DNA of 64,000 bases, taken from the NCBI RefSeq assembly GCF_022662575.1, contig NZ_JALBFU010000002.1, forward strand, positions 186,001 to 250,000, in the 5' to 3' direction. The notes beneath the pieces were generated by a model. The model worked only from the letters and a program-made list of their open reading frames with translations, did no database searches and was not told where the DNA came from. The stretch is from Luteimonas aquatica (GTDB taxonomy: Bacteria > Pseudomonadota > Gammaproteobacteria > Xanthomonadales > Xanthomonadaceae). Positions within the stretch are counted from its first letter, which is position 1. Each line of letters starts with the position of its first letter. Positions 44,901-55,142 of the stretch are shown here, one piece after another. Made by a program: the position numbers and the translations under genes.

Positions 44901-45005
44901 CCGGGCTTCACGGGCACCGATACGTACACCTACCAGGTGTGCGACACCTCGACGCCGACCCCGGTCTGCGACGAGGCGGTGGTCACGATCACGGTGGTCG
45001 CGCCG
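37074..45005 (+). repeat. Tandem array of about 26 units of 306/309 bp
   Basis: Units begin at about 37074, 37380, 37686, 37992 and 38298 and continue every 306 (sometimes 309) bp; each codes for one 102- or 103-residue module. Two module subtypes alternate in blocks, one with APTPAAGSI and one with LDTTPAQGGI, the latter one residue longer. The unit at about 40440 and the last four (from about 43820) are more divergent. Many units differ by only a few bases, indicating recent expansion or gene conversion. Confidence 0.92.
41907..41909 (+). other. In-frame TAG interrupting the giant repeat gene
   Basis: The repeat consensus TAC ACG ATC TGC GAG AAG reads TAC TAG ATC TGC GAT AAG here. Two base changes in one codon create the stop, and a third lies three codons on. 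Upstream and downstream halves are in the same frame (both starts are multiples of three), with no frameshift over 12.3 kb. Confidence 0.85.
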
Positions 45006-47849
45006 AACCTGTCGCTGGACAAGGTCGCCGAAGCGCCCGTGGACGCCAACAACGACGGCATCGTCGACGCGGGCGACACCATCGCCTACCGCTTCACGGT
45101 CACCAATACCGGTGACGTGGAACTGCAGGACGTGGCGGTCAACGATCCGAAGCTCTCCGCCGAGCCGATCGCCTGCACGCCCTCGACCGTGCCGGTGGCG
45201 GGAACCGCGGCCTGCGGACCGGTGGTCTATACGATCACGGACGCCGACGTGGCGCACGGCAGCGTGGACAACAGCGCGACCGCATCCGGCACGCCGCCGG
45301 GCGGCACGCCGGTGACCAGCGATCCGGACAGCACCACGACTCCGACCACCCTGCCGGCGCCGAAGCTGGATTCGACCAAGGCGCAGACGGCGAACAACGA
45401 TGCCGACGGCAGCGGCGACGTCAGCCTGGGCGACTCCCTGACCTACGTGGTGACGGTCACCAACACCGGCAACGTGCCGCTGTTGAACGTGCTGGTCGGC
45501 GACAGCATGCTCACGCCGCAGTCGGCGACCTGCGCACGGGTGCAGCCGCAGGGCACCTGCGTGCTGACGGGCACCTACGTGGTGGCGCAGGCGGACGTGG
45601 ACGCGGGCCGGATCGTGAACACGGCTCGCGTGACCACCGACCCGCCGCCGGGCGGCAGCCTGCCGCCGGAGGCCTGCCCGGCCGGATCGACCGATCCGGA
45701 CTGCGCGCCGACGGCCACCGTGGTCGTGGTGCAGCATCCCGCGCTGGCCGCGACCAAGACCGCGACGCTGACCACCGACGGCGGCACGCCGGGCGTGGGC
45801 AATACCGGCGATGTCATTACCTACCAGGTCACGGCGACGAACACCGGCGACGTCACGCTGACGGATGTCGCGGTAACCGATACGCTCGAGGGCGGCGCGC
45901 CGACCACGCTGGCCTGCACGCCGACCCGCCTCGCGCCCGGGGCCACGGCGACCTGCGCCAGCTACACGCACACCATCACCTCGGCCGAGGCGGCGAGCGG
46001 CGACGGCACGCTCGACAACAGCGTGACCGCCAGTGCCCGCGCGCCGGGCGGCACCTCGGAGACGGTGACGGCGACCGCGGTCGCCAAGATCGAGGTGGAA
46101 CCCGATCCGACCCTGGTGCGGATCGTCAAGGAGGCGAGGCCTCGCGACGTCAAGGTCGGCGATCTGGTGCGCTACCGGCTCACGCTGGAGAACATCGGCC
46201 AGGCCGACGTGGTCGACGCCTCGCTCGTGGACACGCCGCCGCCGGGCTTCACCCTGGTGGACGGATCGCTCACGGTCGCCGATCGCGACGCGGCCGGCCG
46301 GCTGGTGGGGGCCTATCCGATCCGCATCGAGCAGATCGACATCGCCGCGGGCGACCGCGCGGTCGTCACCTACCTGCTGCGGGTCGGAGCCGGCGTGCGC
46401 GGCGGGATCCATACCAATACCGCGCAGCTGCTCGACGAGGGCAAGCCGGTATCGAACATCGCCACGGCCAGCGTGCAGCTGGTGGCCGATCCCCTGATCG
46501 AGGAGTCCCTGATCCTGGGCACGGTGTTCGACGACCGCGACGGCGACGGCTGGCAGGACAGCGCCGCGATGACCGGCGTGCGGGTGCAGGGTGGGTTCGC
46601 GCCGGAAGCCTATGTGGCGAACTCGACCACGGTCGATCGCGGCACGGGCCCGCGGCCGGAAGCCGACGCCAGTTCGCCCCTGCTGCACGGCATCGCCGTC
46701 GGCGACATCGGCGGGCGCCAGTCCGACGCCGATCCGGCTTCCGCGCATCAGGCGGTGGTGAGCCAGACGCTGAAGTCGCTGGCGTTCACCGATGGCTTCG
46801 TGCTGACCACGGCGCAGGGCGTGAGCGTTCGGATGGACGCCGCCGGCAACACGCGGGTGGAGCGCGGCGGCGACGCGGCGAGGAACCTCAACGCGGCCGC
46901 GCCGAAGGTCGAGCGCAGGATCGCGCAGATCGAAGGCGGCTACCGCGTCGATTACGTGATCCGCAACGAGGGCGTGGACGAGCGGGGCATCCCCGGCGTG
47001 CGCATCGCATCGGTCGAGGGGCTGTTGACGGAGACCGACCAATTCGGCCGCTACCACGTGATCGGCATCGACGGCGGGCGCTGGGAGCGCGGCCGCAACT
47101 TCATCCTCAAGGTCGATCCGGCAACGCTGCCGCCGGGCAGCGCCTTCACCACGGACAACCCCCTGGTGCGGCGCATCACGCCGGGACTGCCGGTGCGCTT
47201 CGACTTCGGCGTCAAGCTGCCGCCGGGCCTGGTGCAGGGCGCCGAGGAGAAGCTCGAGACGGTGCTGGGCGCAGTGCCGTTCGCGCCGGAAAGCGCCGAA
47301 CTGCGCGAGCAGGATCTGCCGAGGATCGACGAGATCGCCGGGCAGGTGCGCGGGCACAAGGCCGGCGAGGTCGTCATCGCGGCCACGGGCGAGTCGCAAA
47401 CGCTCGCCTACGACCGGGCGAAGGCGGTGCGCGAGGCGCTGCTGGCCAGGCTCTCGCCGGAAGAGGCCGCGGGCCTGACCGTGAGCCTGCGCGCGGACGC
47501 CGACGATCCGCAAAGCCTGCTGGTCTCGCTGGGCGAGTCGCCGATCCTGGGGACGGTGCTGTTCGACACCGATCGCGCGCAGATCAAGCCCGAGTACGCG
47601 GCGGTCGTGGAGAAGATGGCGGCCGACATCGGCGCGCTCGCGGCGCGGGCGCCCGGGCCGCTGGTGATCGGCGTCGTCGGCAAGGCGGATCGGCGCGGAG
47701 CGGATGCCTACAACGTGCAACTCGGCCTGCGCCGGGCGAAGGCCGTCTACGAGGCGATCGCCGCGAAGCTCGCGCCCGAGCTGCGCGGCAGGTTGCGCGT
47801 GGAGATCAGTGACGACCCGACGGCCCCTGTCGGCCTGCAGCACCGATGA
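41961..47849 (+). CDS. Giant tandem-repeat surface protein, part 2: repeats, DUF11-like domains, OmpA-like C-terminus
   Basis: Continuation of the frame after the TAG. The GTG at 41961 is merely the first possible start; no ribosome-binding site supports it, so independent translation is doubtful. About ten more cadherin-like modules run to about 45005. DUF11-type domains follow (NLSLDKVAEAP, YRFTVTNTGDVELQDVAVNDP; LTYVVTVTNTGNVPLLNVLV; ITYQVTATNTGDVTLTDVAV; VRYRLTLENIGQADVVDASL). Next is a linker with a Cna-B/SdrD-like GLLTETDQFGRYHV. The C-terminal OmpA-like domain (VLFDTDRAQIKPEYAAVVEKMA ... YNVQLGLRRAKAVYEAIA) would bind peptidoglycan, an unusual place for an adhesin's C-terminus. The stop overlaps a start codon of the downstream barrel gene. 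Confidence 0.8.
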   Translation: MVAPPAIEAVDDDYSATPVKGANGGNLPTVLGNDTLNGQPVVPADVALTPGTAPAPAAGSITMNPDGTISVAPGTTAGTYTYPNTICEKTNPDKCDTATATIVVAPPQIDAVDDDYSATRFNGANGGNRPTVLGNHTLNGQPVGPADVALTPGTAPAPAAGSITMNPDGTITVAPGTTAGTYTYPYTICEKTNPDNCDTATATIVVAPPQIDAVDDNYSATPVNGGSGGNLPTVLGNDTLNGQPVVPADVTLTPGTAPTPAAGSITMNPDGTITIAPGTTAGTYTYPYTICEKANPDNCDTATATIVVAPPQIDATDDDYSATPVSGANGGNLPTVLGNDTLNGQSVDPADVALTPGALDTTPAQGGFTMNPDGTITVAPGTTAGTYHYTYTICEKAHPDNCVTASATIVVAPPQIDALDDDYSATPVSGAHGGNLPTVLGNDTLNGQSVDPADVALTPGALDTTPAQGGITMNPDGTITVAPGTTAGTYHYTYTICEKANPDNCDTATATIVVAPPQIDAVDDDYSATPVSGANGGNLPTVLGNDTLNGQPVVPADVALTPGALDTTPAQGGITMNPDGTSTIAPGTAAGTYHYTYTICEKANPDNCDTATATIVVDSTPIVAVDASAATAQNTPLANSVLGNDTLNGQPVVPADVALTPGALDTTPAQGGITMNPDGTITIAPGTTAGTYHYTYTICEKANPDNCDTATATIVVAPPQIDAVDDDYSATPVSGANGGNLPTVLGNDTLNGQPVVPADVALTPGALDTTPAQGGITMNPDGTITIAPGTTAGTYHYTYTICEKANPDNCDTATATIVVDSTPIVAVDDSAATPQNTPVAISVLGNDTLNGVPVSPSTVTVTQTTPPANGTITVNDDGTITYTPKPGFSGTDTFTYTICENQNPNNCDTATVTVTVQPNTVTATDDAATTTPSTPVATNVLDNDSSTGAPLDPASVTITGQPRNGTVGCDDAGHCTYTPNPGFTGTDTYTYQVCDTSTPTPVCDEAVVTITVVAPNLSLDKVAEAPVDANNDGIVDAGDTIAYRFTVTNTGDVELQDVAVNDPKLSAEPIACTPSTVPVAGTAACGPVVYTITDADVAHGSVDNSATASGTPPGGTPVTSDPDSTTTPTTLPAPKLDSTKAQTANNDADGSGDVSLGDSLTYVVTVTNTGNVPLLNVLVGDSMLTPQSATCARVQPQGTCVLTGTYVVAQADVDAGRIVNTARVTTDPPPGGSLPPEACPAGSTDPDCAPTATVVVVQHPALAATKTATLTTDGGTPGVGNTGDVITYQVTATNTGDVTLTDVAVTDTLEGGAPTTLACTPTRLAPGATATCASYTHTITSAEAASGDGTLDNSVTASARAPGGTSETVTATAVAKIEVEPDPTLVRIVKEARPRDVKVGDLVRYRLTLENIGQADVVDASLVDTPPPGFTLVDGSLTVADRDAAGRLVGAYPIRIEQIDIAAGDRAVVTYLLRVGAGVRGGIHTNTAQLLDEGKPVSNIATASVQLVADPLIEESLILGTVFDDRDGDGWQDSAAMTGVRVQGGFAPEAYVANSTTVDRGTGPRPEADASSPLLHGIAVGDIGGRQSDADPASAHQAVVSQTLKSLAFTDGFVLTTAQGVSVRMDAAGNTRVERGGDAARNLNAAAPKVERRIAQIEGGYRVDYVIRNEGVDERGIPGVRIASVEGLLTETDQFGRYHVIGIDGGRWERGRNFILKVDPATLPPGSAFTTDNPLVRRITPGLPVRFDFGVKLPPGLVQGAEEKLETVLGAVPFAPESAELREQDLPRIDEIAGQVRGHKAGEVVIAATGESQTLAYDRAKAVREALLARLSPEEAAGLTVSLRADADDPQSLLVSLGESPILGTVLFDTDRAQIKPEYAAVVEKMAADIGALAARAPGPLVIGVVGKADRRGADAYNVQLGLRRAKAVYEAIAAKLAPELRGRLRVEISDDPTAPVGLQHR

Positions 47850-47860
47850 AGGGGAGCGCG

Positions 47861-50800
47861 ATGAACAAGACGATGAACAAGACGATGCTGCATACCGCCC
47901 TCGCGGGCGCGATCTTCGGATGCGCTTCATTGGCCGCCGCCCAGGAGCCGTCCGCCACGCCGCCGAACGCGCCGCAAGCGCAAGCCGGCGACGGCGAGAT
48001 CCTGATGCGGGTGCGGACGCGCGGCGAGCGCCAAGCGGTCGCCGGCAGCGGTGCCGCGTCGCAGGCGCTTCAGCCTGACCGGCGGGTCGACGTGCAGACC
48101 GAGCAGCCCGGCAAGGCGATCGCGATCGGCAAGTGGTCGGTGCAGCTGCCCAACGGCGGGGTGATCTGGGCGACCGAGGATCCCAACCTCGGCCTGCCTT
48201 CGTTCGACGTATCGGCGCCCTCGCTGGTGCCGTTCGACGGCACGCGGGTGACCAAGCCGGTGCGCTTCTACGCCTACAACAACTATGCGTCCTTCATCCA
48301 GAAGGCCGAGGTGCTGGTGTATCGCGCCAGCGACGTCGACCTGGTCGATCCGCTGGCCACGGTGCCGCTGCCGGTGGGGACGGTGAGCGATGTCGAGTGG
48401 GATGGCGCCCTGCCGGCGGGGCTCGAGGCCCGCCAGGGCGACGAGCTGACCTACATCGTTCGGGCATATGGCGCCGACGGCAGCTTCGACGAGACGTGGC
48501 CCAGACGCCTGCAGCTGGTCAAGCCCGAGGAAGCCGAGCGCGGCGCGCAGATGCTGCGCAACAGCGTCGAACGCCAGCACGGCCAGGCCTTCACCGCCGA
48601 CCAGGCGCAGGCGCAGTCGCAGATCGACGGCGTGTTCGGCTCCAATGCGCTGCGGTTGCAGAACATCCCGATCTACGGGTCGCGGATCCGCATCCAGGGG
48701 CGCAACCTGCCCGAGAACGCCAGCATCCGCATCAACGGCAGGACCTTCCCGGTCGATCTGGAGCGCAAGCTCGTCGCCGAATACCTGGAGCCGGTCGGCC
48801 GGCACAAGTACGACATCGAGATCGGCGGGGAAGGCCAGCGCGAACCGCTGCGCCACGTCCTGGACGTCGACGTCAGCGGGCGCTACATGTTCGCGGTCGC
48901 GCTGGCCGATCTCACGGTGTCGGGCAACAGCGTTTCCGGATCGGTCGAGCCGCTGGGCCAGGACGCGGAGCGCTACGACGACAGCCTCATCGTCGACGGC
49001 CGCCTGGCCTTCTACCTGAAAGGCAAGATCAAGGGGAAGTACCTGGTCACCGCGCAGGCGGATACGCAGGAGCGCGAGGCCAGGGAATTGTTCAACGGAT
49101 TCTGGGACGCCGATCCGCAGGACATCTTCCGCCGGCTGGACCCCGACGAATACTACCCGGTCTACGGCGACGACTCTTCCACCTATCGCGACGTCGACAC
49201 GATGGGCCGGCTGTACGTGCGCGTGGATTGGGACAAGAGCCAGGCGCTGTGGGGCAATTACCAGACCGGAATCACCGGGACCGAATACGGCCAGTACGTG
49301 CGATCGCTCTACGGCGGCGCGTTGAACTGGCGCAGCCGCGCCAGCAACGCCTGGGGCGAGCCGAAGTCCGAGCTGCGCGCCTTCGGTTCCGAGGCGCAGT
49401 CCGCGCCGGGGCACAACGAATTCACGGGCATCGGCACCAGCGTGTTCTACCTGAAGAACACCGACATCCTGCCCGGATCGGAACAGGTCGCGATCGAGCT
49501 TCGCGACAACACCACCGGGCGCGTGGAGCAGCGGGTCGAGCTTCGGCCCGGCGCGGACTACGAAATCGACAATCTGCAGGGCCGCATCATCCTCAGCGAA
49601 GTGCTGCCGATCACGGTCGACAACGGCAGGCGGCTGACCCGGGATACGCCGCTGGACGGCCTCACGCCGGTGATGCTCGTGGATTACGAGTATGTGCCGA
49701 CCGGCTTCAATGCCGACGAGGTGACCGCCGGCGTGCGCGGCAAGCACTGGTTCGGCGATCACGTCGGGGTCGGCCTGACCTACGTCGACGAGAATCGCGC
49801 GGGCGACGATTACACCATGACCGGCGCGGACCTCACGCTGCAGGCCGGCCGCGGCACCTACCTCAAGGTCGAGCACAGCAAGACCGAGGCGACCAGCGCG
49901 CCGGTGTTCTTCTCCAGCAACGGCGGCCTGAGCTTCACCCAGCTCAACGGGCTGGGCGGGCGCCGCGAGGGCGAAGCCAGCGCGGTCGAGGCGCGGGTCA
50001 ACTTCAAGGAGCTCGGCTGGACCTCGCTGGATTGGTCCGCCGGCGCCTGGTGGCGGCGCGTGGACGCGGGCTACTCGATCGCGCGGTTCGACACCGGCCT
50101 GGGGATCGAGGAGGAGGGGGTCGAGGTGCTGGGGCAGTTCGCGCCGAATCTCAACGTGTACGGCCGCTTCAGCCGTGCCCAGAGCGGCGACCAGAGCCTG
50201 ACCCAGGCGCAACTCACCGGCGAATGGCGGATCGACGACGCCAACACGCTGAGCGCCGAGGTGCGGCGGGTCGAGGAAGACCGCCGGCGCGGCGAAGGCG
50301 CGGGAACGCTCGGCGCCGTGCAGTACAAGCACCGCTTCGGCAGTACGCTGGATGTCTACGGCACGGCGCAGGTCACGCTCGACGACGACGGCGGCCGCTA
50401 CGAGGACAACGACGCCTACATCGTCGGCGCGAAATACCTGTTCGGCACGCTTTCCAGCGTCGGCGCCGAGTATACGACCGGCGATCGCGGCGACGCGGCC
50501 GTGGTGAACGCCGAATACCGGCTCACGCCCGATCACACCTTCTACGGCAGCTACGCCTTCTCCACCACCGACGAGGACTTCGACCCGCTGTTCAACAACC
50601 GCGTGCAGGACGGCTGGACGCTCGGACAGCGCTGGCGCCTGAGCAACCAGGTCAACGTCTTCAACGAGAGCCAGTACCTCAAGGCGCCGCAGGAATCGGG
50701 ACTGGCGCACACCTTCGGCATGGATTTCTATCCGGCCGTCGGCTGGAACGCCGGCTTCACCCTGCAGCAGGCAGACCTCGACACCGGGGCGGGCGGCGTC

Positions 50801-51523
50801 GACCGGCGCGCGATCAGCCTCAACGGCGGACGCACCTCCAATGCCACCCAGTGGCAGAGCAAGCTGGAGTGGCGGCGCGACAGCGGCGCCGAGCGCCGCG
50901 AGCAATGGGTCGCGACCAATCACCTGACCCACAAGGTGAGCGAAAGCTTCCGGATCGCGGCGCGCCTGAACTACTCGGATACCGACGACGAGATCGATCC
51001 GAGCGCCGGGGCGAGGTTCATCGAGGGCAACTTCGGCTTCGCCTGGCGCCCCTGGGACAGCACGCGCTGGGCGTTGCTCGGCCGCTACACCTACCTGTAC
51101 GACGTCTCCACGCTTGCCCAGGACGAGAGCATCGCCTTCTACGACCAGCGCTCGCAGGTGCTGTCGCTGGAAGGCGTGTACCACCCGCTCCACGACTGGG
51201 AGTTCGCCCTCAAGGCGGCACGCCGCAAGGGCGAGGTGCGCATGGGCCGAATGACAGGGGAGTGGGCGGATGCCACGGCCACGTTCCTGGCCGGGCAGGT
51301 GCGCTACGGCATCACCACCGAGTGGAACGTGCTGGCCGAATATCGCTGGCTGGGCGTGGAGGACGGCGGCGATCGCGCCGGATTCCTGATGGGCCTGGAT
51401 CGCGATATCGGGCGCAATTTCCGTATCGGCGTCGGCTACAACTTCACGGACTTCAGCGACGACCTCACCAATTTCGACTACGACCACCGGGGCTGGTTCC
51501 TCAATCTCGTCGGAAAATACTGA
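47861..51523 (+). CDS. Large outer-membrane beta-barrel protein partnered with the giant repeat protein
   Basis: 1,220 residues. The start at 47861 has AAGGGGAG six bases upstream; an ATG at 47846 overlapping the upstream TGA is the alternative. The N-terminal MNKTMNKT comes from a 12-bp direct duplication that gives two ATGs. Signal peptide ends at LAAAQ. Residues about 60-430 are periplasmic beta domains (WSVQLPNGGVIWATEDPNL; an IPT-like RIRIQGRNLPENASIRINGR). A DYEIDNLQGRIILSEVLPI block follows near 560. From about 600 to the end come alternating amphipathic strands, ending NFDYDHRGWFLNLVGKY with a terminal aromatic, as in outer-membrane barrels. Not a TonB receptor: no plug. It probably inserts in the outer membrane beside the giant protein and may anchor or export it. 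Confidence 0.8.
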   Translation: MNKTMNKTMLHTALAGAIFGCASLAAAQEPSATPPNAPQAQAGDGEILMRVRTRGERQAVAGSGAASQALQPDRRVDVQTEQPGKAIAIGKWSVQLPNGGVIWATEDPNLGLPSFDVSAPSLVPFDGTRVTKPVRFYAYNNYASFIQKAEVLVYRASDVDLVDPLATVPLPVGTVSDVEWDGALPAGLEARQGDELTYIVRAYGADGSFDETWPRRLQLVKPEEAERGAQMLRNSVERQHGQAFTADQAQAQSQIDGVFGSNALRLQNIPIYGSRIRIQGRNLPENASIRINGRTFPVDLERKLVAEYLEPVGRHKYDIEIGGEGQREPLRHVLDVDVSGRYMFAVALADLTVSGNSVSGSVEPLGQDAERYDDSLIVDGRLAFYLKGKIKGKYLVTAQADTQEREARELFNGFWDADPQDIFRRLDPDEYYPVYGDDSSTYRDVDTMGRLYVRVDWDKSQALWGNYQTGITGTEYGQYVRSLYGGALNWRSRASNAWGEPKSELRAFGSEAQSAPGHNEFTGIGTSVFYLKNTDILPGSEQVAIELRDNTTGRVEQRVELRPGADYEIDNLQGRIILSEVLPITVDNGRRLTRDTPLDGLTPVMLVDYEYVPTGFNADEVTAGVRGKHWFGDHVGVGLTYVDENRAGDDYTMTGADLTLQAGRGTYLKVEHSKTEATSAPVFFSSNGGLSFTQLNGLGGRREGEASAVEARVNFKELGWTSLDWSAGAWWRRVDAGYSIARFDTGLGIEEEGVEVLGQFAPNLNVYGRFSRAQSGDQSLTQAQLTGEWRIDDANTLSAEVRRVEEDRRRGEGAGTLGAVQYKHRFGSTLDVYGTAQVTLDDDGGRYEDNDAYIVGAKYLFGTLSSVGAEYTTGDRGDAAVVNAEYRLTPDHTFYGSYAFSTTDEDFDPLFNNRVQDGWTLGQRWRLSNQVNVFNESQYLKAPQESGLAHTFGMDFYPAVGWNAGFTLQQADLDTGAGGVDRRAISLNGGRTSNATQWQSKLEWRRDSGAERREQWVATNHLTHKVSESFRIAARLNYSDTDDEIDPSAGARFIEGNFGFAWRPWDSTRWALLGRYTYLYDVSTLAQDESIAFYDQRSQVLSLEGVYHPLHDWEFALKAARRKGEVRMGRMTGEWADATATFLAGQVRYGITTEWNVLAEYRWLGVEDGGDRAGFLMGLDRDIGRNFRIGVGYNFTDFSDDLTNFDYDHRGWFLNLVGKY

Positions 51524-51647
51524 GGGCATCGTGGAATACGAAGCCGGCATGGGCGCATGCGACGAGCATTCGATGCGGACGGGCCGGGGCACGCTGATCG
51601 CCGCGTCGATGGTCGACGACATGACTCCTGGAGCCGGCAACCGCGAC

Positions 51648-52556
51648 ATGATCGACAGCCTTCCCAACCTCGTGACGTTCGACAGGATCGTCATGACCGG
51701 AAGCCTGTCGGCGGCGGCGCGTGAGCTGGGCCTGTCGCAAACCATGATCAGCAAGCGCCTGACGAAGCTGGAAGCCGGCCTCGGCGTCCGGCTGTTGCGG
51801 CGGACCACGCGGCGACAGGCCTTGACCGGGGAGGGGGTGCTGTTCCATGCGCAGGTGCAGCGCATCCTGGCCGAGGTGCATGCCGCCGAGGCGCTGATGT
51901 CCGATTGCCGCGGCAGCATGGGCGGATTGCTGAAGATGGCGGCCCCGGTCGATTTCGGCCGCCGCTGGCTGGCGCCCATCGCGGGCGAATTCCAGCGGCA
52001 GCATCCGCAGCTCAGGATCCAGCTGAACCTGGTCGAGTCCGTGGACGATTTCGCCGGCGGCGATCTGGACATGGCGGTACGTTTCGGCAATCTCGAAGAC
52101 GCGTCGCTGATCTCGCAGTCGCTGGCGCCCGATTACCACGTGCTGTGCGCCTCGCCCGCCTACCTGTCCCGCCACGGCACGCCGCACCACCCGACGGCGC
52201 TGGCCGCGCACCGGTGCATCCTGATCGGTGCGCAGCCGCAAACCGAATGGCGGTTCCGGGGAGAGGAGAATGTCGCGGTGCGCGTCACGGGCGCCATGAT
52301 CACCAACGACGGCACCGCCGCCGTGGCATGGGCGCTGGACGGCGCCGGAATCGTGCTGAAGTCGATCTGGGACGTGAGCGATGCCATCGACGACGGCCGC
52401 CTTCGCCGCGTCCTGCCCGCGTACTGGGCGGCCGCCGCGCCGTTGCGCGCGCTGTATCCGAGCAGTGGATCGGTGGCGCCCAAGATCCGGGCGTTCGTCG
52501 ACCATCTGCATGAACGCTTGAATGCCGCATGGTCCTGGGGCTCCCATCCGGACTGA
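51648..52556 (+). CDS. LysR-family transcriptional regulator
   Basis: About 302 residues. Winged helix IDSLPNLVTFDRIVMTGSLSAAARELGLSQTMISKRLTKLE, effector domain about 90-295 with GLLKMAAPVDFGRRWLAPI and WALDGAGIVLKSIWDV. The start at MIDSLPNL is chosen by alignment to the family; the frame is open to 51531, but the extra residues are non-conserved and no start has a clear ribosome-binding site. It follows the barrel gene by about 125 bases in the same direction and is convergent with the molybdoenzyme gene. It may or may not belong to the surface-protein unit. Confidence 0.88.
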   Translation: MIDSLPNLVTFDRIVMTGSLSAAARELGLSQTMISKRLTKLEAGLGVRLLRRTTRRQALTGEGVLFHAQVQRILAEVHAAEALMSDCRGSMGGLLKMAAPVDFGRRWLAPIAGEFQRQHPQLRIQLNLVESVDDFAGGDLDMAVRFGNLEDASLISQSLAPDYHVLCASPAYLSRHGTPHHPTALAAHRCILIGAQPQTEWRFRGEENVAVRVTGAMITNDGTAAVAWALDGAGIVLKSIWDVSDAIDDGRLRRVLPAYWAAAAPLRALYPSSGSVAPKIRAFVDHLHERLNAAWSWGSHPD

Positions 52557-52643
52557 TGCGGCCTGGGCGGGCGGCGGAGCGGTCCGCATGGCGCCGGGAC
52601 CGTGTCGATGTGCGCTCGCCTGGCGCGCCGCCCAAGGCGCTTT

Positions 52644-54974
<2,331 letters not shown>

Positions 54975-55142
54975 GAGGAGGGCAGCGGAAACGAAGGGGA
55001 AAACGAGTATAGACCCGGATCCGGCTGTGTCCGGCGGTGGGCGTTTTCCGCCGATGCCGTGGAAAAGCGCGCCGGGGACCGGCATGGTGTCGATTTGCAT
55101 CCGTCCCGTTCGTCTAGGAGGAAACCCCCGGAGTCCGCCCAG

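Noticed and set aside
37074-45005. CRISPR array or RTX calcium-binding repeats
   Set aside because: Units are 306 bp, coding and contiguous, without spacers. NDTLNG resembles RTX wording, but the nonapeptide GGxGxDxLx is not repeated; the modules fit Ig/cadherin-like folds.
38202-47930. A 3,242-codon open frame on the minus strand opposite the repeat gene
   Set aside because: It mirrors the 306-bp periodicity of the plus-strand gene: a stop-free antisense frame in one repeat stays stop-free in all. Its product is an Arg/Asp/Val-rich string without domains, and it has no ribosome-binding site.
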